From JBBTYG01 sp964483045 (GTDB lineage: Bacteria > Patescibacteriota > Minisyncoccia > UBA6257 > 2-01-FULL-56-20), in NCBI GenBank assembly GCA_964483045.1, contig CAYZZK010000033.1:1-8948 (forward strand): 8,948 nt of DNA, given 5' to 3'. The notes beneath the pieces were generated by a model. That model worked only from the letters and a program-made list of their open reading frames with translations, made no database searches and was not told where the DNA came from. The translations under genes were made by a program, and so were the position numbers. This document shows, in pieces, positions 6,353 to 8,948 of the stretch; position 1 is the stretch's first letter, and the number at the start of each line of letters is the position of its first letter.

Positions 6353-6395
6353 AACCCCCTTGGCCTTGGGAGTCCAAAGCAAGGGGGTTTTGCTT
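6353..6395 (+). terminator. Rho-independent terminator after the Tic20-like gene
   Basis: A perfect 10-bp stem (aacccccttg at 6353-6362 with caagggggtt at 6380-6389) is extended inside by a 4-bp helix (6366-6369/6374-6377) around a GAGT loop. It is followed by a broken T tract (tttt-gc-ttt), 20 bases past the stop codon. The imperfect U tract lowers strength, not the assignment. Confidence 0.8.
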
Positions 6396-6472
6396 TCGTG
6401 TCGGATTTATGCGGAAAATAAAAAACGCATAATATCTTCATGCCGATTTCCTTTTAATACATATCGAACATT

Positions 6473-6478
6473 TATAAC
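6473..6478 (+). promoter_or_regulatory. Candidate -10 box of the SGNH esterase gene
   Basis: TATAAC (5/6) ends 13 bases before the ATG at 6492, implying a leader of about 7 bases. No -35 is evident. TAATAT at 6430-6435 is an alternative -10 further upstream. Confidence 0.35.
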
Positions 6479-6491
6479 TGAATATGCACAT

Positions 6492-7616
6492 ATGAAAACT
6501 ACCGTATTTTTGGCGCTCCTAGGCATCTGCTGCACCGGCACATTCGCATACAGCCAAACCGGCTATTCCGTAACACTCGAACCCACACGCACCGTCGCAG
6601 ACGGCACCAGCGGAGAGGAAGTTTATGTACGCTGGGAAACTCCGCTGGGAGCAATCACTCTCGCGGATTTTCTCACCTTTTACCGACTCAATACAAACGG
6701 CCTCTATGATCTCATTTGGTTTAAACAGGAAATCTTGAGAGGGGGCGATTCGCAATTCATATTCAAAGACCCCGGAGAATATAAAGTCGCGTACCTGCAC
6801 TTTTCATTCTTCCACTACTTTGAAATGGCCTCTGCGCATATTTCGGTTTTTCCAACCGTCTCGCTCGTGACGAACGCGCTTCATTATCCGCCGCGCGGAA
6901 ACACCATCGTGGCTTTCGGGGATAGTCTTATCCAGGGAGTCGGAGCGACGCAGTCGAACCTCGTGGATTGGCTCGAAGCGTATACCGGCTATGAGATCGT
7001 ACGCGCCGGCGTAAGCGGCGAAACTACGGAAGACGCGCTGCTGCGCCTCGATCGGGACGTGGTAAGCCGCCGCCCGGACGCGGTTATCATACTCCTCGGA
7101 GGCAACGACCTCCTCCAGCAAATGCCTGTTTCCCAAACCTTCAGCAATCTGCACACAATCGTTGCCGCCGCGCAGAATGCCGGAGCGGTCACGCTCGTCC
7201 TTGGGATCTACGGCGGAATCCTCGAAGACCGATACCGCGAGGAATTTCATGAGCTCTACACGAGCACCCGCTCGGCATTCGTTCCGGATATTTTAGCCGA
7301 TATTATTGCAAGCCCTTTCACTATTGGGGGAACACATCCTAATGACGAAGGGTATCGCAGGATGGCGCTCCGGATTGCGTCCGTACTCGCCCGAATCATG
7401 AAGCCGAAACTCGCTATACGGCGGCCGGGAACCGGAGCAGCGATCGAATGGTTCGCCTGCACAAACACGGTTTACGATCTCCTTTCCGCGCCGCGCATAG
7501 ATGCGCCGCTCGACAGGTGGAGCATCGTTCAAACAATCGACGGCGGAAATGATAGAGTCACTATCCCCGTCGCCACAGAGAACCGGCAAGAATTCTTTTC
7601 GGTTGAAACACGCTAA
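6492..7616 (+). CDS. Secreted SGNH/GDSL hydrolase (arylesterase-like) with Ig-like and C-terminal beta domains
   Basis: The 374-residue protein starts with a signal peptide (MKTTVFLALLGICCTGTFAYSQ, likely cut near AYS-Q at 21/22, so exported). Residues 25-120 resemble an Ig-like/SKICH-type beta sandwich (VYVRWETP..., FKDPGEYKVAYLHF). Residues 136-303 are an SGNH hydrolase: block I FGDSLIQG (Ser145), block II AGVSGETT (Gly176), block III LLGGNDLL (Asn205) and block V GGTHPNDEGY (His282). This class hydrolyses ester or thioester bonds of lipids, aryl esters or acetylated sugars. The block V Asp, three residues before His in most members (DGxHPN), is Gly279 here. Residues about 305-374 form a C-terminal beta module (LDRWSIVQTIDGG...NRQEFFSVE) like those on secreted Verrucomicrobial proteins. 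I chose ATG 6492 because the signal peptide begins there; an upstream in-frame TTG at 6360 lies inside the preceding terminator. No Shine-Dalgarno is present. Confidence 0.9.
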   Translation: MKTTVFLALLGICCTGTFAYSQTGYSVTLEPTRTVADGTSGEEVYVRWETPLGAITLADFLTFYRLNTNGLYDLIWFKQEILRGGDSQFIFKDPGEYKVAYLHFSFFHYFEMASAHISVFPTVSLVTNALHYPPRGNTIVAFGDSLIQGVGATQSNLVDWLEAYTGYEIVRAGVSGETTEDALLRLDRDVVSRRPDAVIILLGGNDLLQQMPVSQTFSNLHTIVAAAQNAGAVTLVLGIYGGILEDRYREEFHELYTSTRSAFVPDILADIIASPFTIGGTHPNDEGYRRMALRIASVLARIMKPKLAIRRPGTGAAIEWFACTNTVYDLLSAPRIDAPLDRWSIVQTIDGGNDRVTIPVATENRQEFFSVETR

Positions 7617-7643
7617 CACGATATTACCAAAAATATTTCACAA

Positions 7644-7675
7644 GAGCGCCGTGCGGACCATGGCGTTCTTTTTTT
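7644..7675 (+). terminator. Rho-independent terminator of the SGNH esterase gene
   Basis: A 10-bp stem (7644-7653 with 7659-7668, including two G-U pairs) with a CGGAC loop is followed directly by T7 (7669-7675), 27 bases past the stop codon. Both G-U pairs form only in the plus-strand transcript. Confidence 0.88.
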
Positions 7676-7743
7676 CCTCGTTTTCTTTCGAAAAAAACCT
7701 TTATGCCCCGGATTGCCGATTGGTTCTCCGAGCCGTCTTCTCA

Positions 7744-7752
7744 TGCTAGAAT
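7744..7752 (+). promoter_or_regulatory. Extended -10 promoter of the VTT-like membrane protein gene
   Basis: TGC-TAGAAT combines a TGn element with a 5/6 -10 box (7747-7752). Transcription from about 7759 would start after the GTG at 7756 and about 6 bases before the ATG at 7765, which favours that ATG. Confidence 0.5.
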
Positions 7753-7764
7753 TATGTGAATAGC

Positions 7765-8331
7765 ATGGCAGACTCCGGTACTGAAAAGCGGAAAAAGTTG
7801 CTCCAGGATCTTTTGATCATCGAAATCAGTATTGCATTTACACTCTGGCTCGTGAAAAGCGATGCGCTCGGCCGCTTTCTTGAGACAACGCGAAGCGCTA
7901 CGCTGCTCGAAAGTTTTTTGGGAGGCATGTTTTTCACTTCCATCTTCACAACCGTTCCCGCACTTGTGTTCCTCGGGAAAATCAGCCAATCGAACCCGAT
8001 TTTGCTAACATCGTTTTTTGGCGGACTTGGCGCGCTCTGCGGCGACATGATTCTATTTTCGTTCACTAAGGACCGCCTATCGAACGACTTGATGGCGCTC
8101 ATGGGCAAAACCGGAGCGCGGCAATTGCGCGACATATTCAGATCAAAGCTTTTCCGGGGGTTCTCCCCGTTTATCGCCGCACTCATCATCGCCTCGCCAC
8201 TCCCCGACGAACTCGGAATCATGCTTCTCGGGTTCGCGAAAACCAAAACGCCTCTCTTCGTATTATTTTCCTTTACCGCAAATTTTCTGGGAATTCTCGC
8301 CGTCTCTGCAATCGCACGATCGATTACATGA
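7765..8331 (+). CDS. Multi-pass membrane protein with VTT/DedA-like C-terminal part
   Basis: The 188-residue protein has a charged N-terminus (MADSGTEKRKK) and about five hydrophobic segments: 13-30, 48-70 (FLGGMFFTSIFTTVPALVFL), 79-100 (with GGLGALCGD at 86-94), 135-156 and 163-184. A basic cytosolic loop (101-132, with KTGARQLRDIFRSKLFRGF) separates segments three and four. The SPLPDELGIMLLG turn (144-156) and NFLGILAVSAIAR (173-185) resemble the re-entrant/terminal part of VTT/DedA or small multidrug-export proteins (PF06695), but the similarity is by eye and weak, so no function is assigned. I chose ATG 7765 over GTG 7756 because of the promoter position. There is no Shine-Dalgarno and no obvious terminator before the next promoter at 8357. 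Confidence 0.75.
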   Translation: MADSGTEKRKKLLQDLLIIEISIAFTLWLVKSDALGRFLETTRSATLLESFLGGMFFTSIFTTVPALVFLGKISQSNPILLTSFFGGLGALCGDMILFSFTKDRLSNDLMALMGKTGARQLRDIFRSKLFRGFSPFIAALIIASPLPDELGIMLLGFAKTKTPLFVLFSFTANFLGILAVSAIARSIT

Positions 8332-8356
8332 GTATGATCTCGCGAGGCAAATATAT

Positions 8357-8385
8357 TTGACAGGCCGCAAACCAGGCCGTACCCT
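8357..8385 (+). promoter_or_regulatory. Promoter of the 104-aa hypothetical gene
   Basis: A perfect -35 TTGACA (8357-8362) stands 17 bases from TACCCT (8380-8385, 3/6 to the consensus -10). Transcription would start at about 8392, three bases before the ATG at 8395. The spacer carries a ggcc-...-ggcc repeat. Confidence 0.5.
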
Positions 8386-8394
8386 ACGAGCAGT

Positions 8395-8709
8395 ATGATT
8401 ACCAAAAAAAAGACCTGGGTTTGTGTAGCAGCGAATGGACAGAATATTAAAACCGGAAATGGCCATTCATGGCGCTGCTGCTTTGGACGGCCCGGCCATA
8501 GCATGAGCGGCGAGATTCAGATTGCGGATTGCGTCATCACCGGCAAAGCCAAAGGAACGGAAAACTTTCTCTGGCGCTCAAATAAAAATGGCGGAACAAA
8601 CATGGATGGAGTGGTCGGCTGGATCGAATTTTTCGGCGACGTCGAAATTGGAAACGACAACATCTTGCGGATCATTCTGGGAAACCCGGATACGAGCAAC
8701 TCTGGATAA
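8395..8709 (+). CDS. Hypothetical 104-residue protein, likely leaderless
   Basis: The frame encodes 104 residues with a basic start (MITKKKTWVCVAANG), four Cys (10, 28, 29, 46) and a probable beta-rich core (GEIQIADCVITGKA, VVGWIEFFGDVEIG, ILRIIL), ending in a Gly/Asn-rich tail. There is no membrane segment or signal peptide. I do not recognise a family. Support for a real gene is the setting: a promoter ends 9 bases before the ATG, a strong terminator begins 41 bases after the stop, and nothing else occupies the space. Overlapping frames run through that terminator or antisense to the preceding gene and are less credible. No Shine-Dalgarno is present; an alternative start is the Met at codon 37. 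The transcript could instead be a noncoding RNA. Confidence 0.5.
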   Translation: MITKKKTWVCVAANGQNIKTGNGHSWRCCFGRPGHSMSGEIQIADCVITGKAKGTENFLWRSNKNGGTNMDGVVGWIEFFGDVEIGNDNILRIILGNPDTSNSG

Positions 8710-8749
8710 TCCCTCCGTCCGTAGCCAAAATTCTGTGCATAAAAAACAT

Positions 8750-8780
8750 AGGCAGGTTCGCAAGAACTTGCCTTTTGCTT
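8750..8780 (+). terminator. Rho-independent terminator after the hypothetical gene
   Basis: A 10-bp stem (8750-8759 with 8764-8773, one G-U) with a GCAA (GNRA) tetraloop is followed by TTT-GC-TTTT. The G-U pair forms only on the plus strand. A6 at 8741-8746 could give some reverse-direction termination. Confidence 0.85.
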
Positions 8781-8853
8781 TTACTGCCCATAGGATAAAC
8801 CCAACGTGAACAAAAAAATCTGTACACGCGCTGATTTGAAAACAATAAACAAA

Positions 8854-8858
8854 AGGAG
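8854..8858 (+). promoter_or_regulatory. Strong Shine-Dalgarno of the last gene
   Basis: AGGAG stands 6 bases before the ATG at 8865, inside an A-rich leader. It is the only textbook ribosome binding site in the window. Confidence 0.85.
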
Positions 8859-8864
8859 ATAGAG

Positions 8865-8948
8865 ATGAAAAACGAAGTTCCCGATGGAACAATGGTGACC
8901 CTTACGGGGCCGCGTGATAATCACGGACATCTGCGACGGAGGAAAGGC
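8865..8948 (+). CDS. 5' end of an unidentified gene (partial)
   Basis: Twenty-eight codons run from an ATG with a strong Shine-Dalgarno to the window edge: MKNEVPDGTMVTLTGPRD, then a His/Arg/Lys-rich stretch. There is no signal peptide. That is too little to name a family. The leader lies downstream of the 8750-8780 terminator, so the gene needs its own promoter, for which I find no convincing -35/-10 pair in 8781-8850. Confidence 0.7.
   Translation, partial: MKNEVPDGTMVTLTGPRDNHGHLRRRKG

Noticed and set aside
6360..6491. 44-residue N-terminal extension of the SGNH esterase from an in-frame TTG
   Set aside because: The extension starts inside the preceding terminator hairpin and would bury the signal peptide that begins at ATG 6492.
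7752..8504. 250-codon minus-strand open frame
   Set aside because: It is antisense to the membrane protein at 7765-8331 and the start of the 104-aa gene, with low-complexity Ser/Arg/Pro composition typical of a shadow frame.

Overview
The window reads as bacterial chromosome of medium GC with short intergenic gaps, mostly single-gene transcription units and many small membrane proteins. Several families here (a short PurE-like protein, a DUF6496 basic protein, a zinc-ribbon two-helix protein, a Tic20/DUF4870-like protein, a MASE1 sensor protein, a secreted SGNH esterase) are ones I associate with uncultured Patescibacteria/CPR genomes. Few starts have a good Shine-Dalgarno, and several have a -10 box only 9-17 bases upstream, as expected for leaderless or very short-leader mRNAs. 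The taxonomic placement is inference, as there is no rRNA or marker gene here. No phage, transposon, CRISPR or tRNA is visible.

Layout. 1-132 is the 3' end of an unidentified plus-strand gene. It converges with a minus-strand PurE-family gene (187-678) that has its own terminator (137-167) and a candidate promoter (763-792). 897-1875 holds three small plus-strand genes: a zinc-ribbon membrane protein, a 60-aa DUF6496 basic protein and a four-helix 'phage holin family' (YvlD-type) membrane protein. The 512-base gap 1876-2387 contains what looks like an independent noncoding RNA gene (about 2032-2182). It has a candidate promoter, a rod-like fold closed by an 18-bp stem, and a U6 tract. It is the most interesting non-protein element in the window.

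2388-3716 (minus) encodes a MinD/ParA-like (SIMIBI) P-loop ATPase with an unrecognised N-terminal domain of about 200 residues and a degenerate Walker A. Its terminator lies directly behind the stop codon. Facing away from it, 3923-5923 encodes a MASE1-PAS-histidine-kinase protein that keeps the phospho-acceptor His but has lost most ATP-binding motifs of the catalytic domain, so it is probably a pseudokinase. It has no response regulator nearby. Next come a Tic20/DUF4870-like membrane protein (5991-6332) with its own terminator, a secreted three-domain SGNH esterase (6492-7616) with its own terminator, a five-helix membrane protein with a VTT-like C-terminal part (7765-8331), a compact promoter-ORF-terminator unit for a 104-aa hypothetical protein (8357-8780), and the first 28 codons of a gene with the only textbook Shine-Dalgarno in the window (8865 to the edge).

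The genes do not form one pathway. The plausible functional links are the divergent ATPase/sensor pair sharing the 3717-3922 intergenic region, and a general envelope theme (seven of the ten complete or nearly complete protein genes are membrane or secreted proteins).
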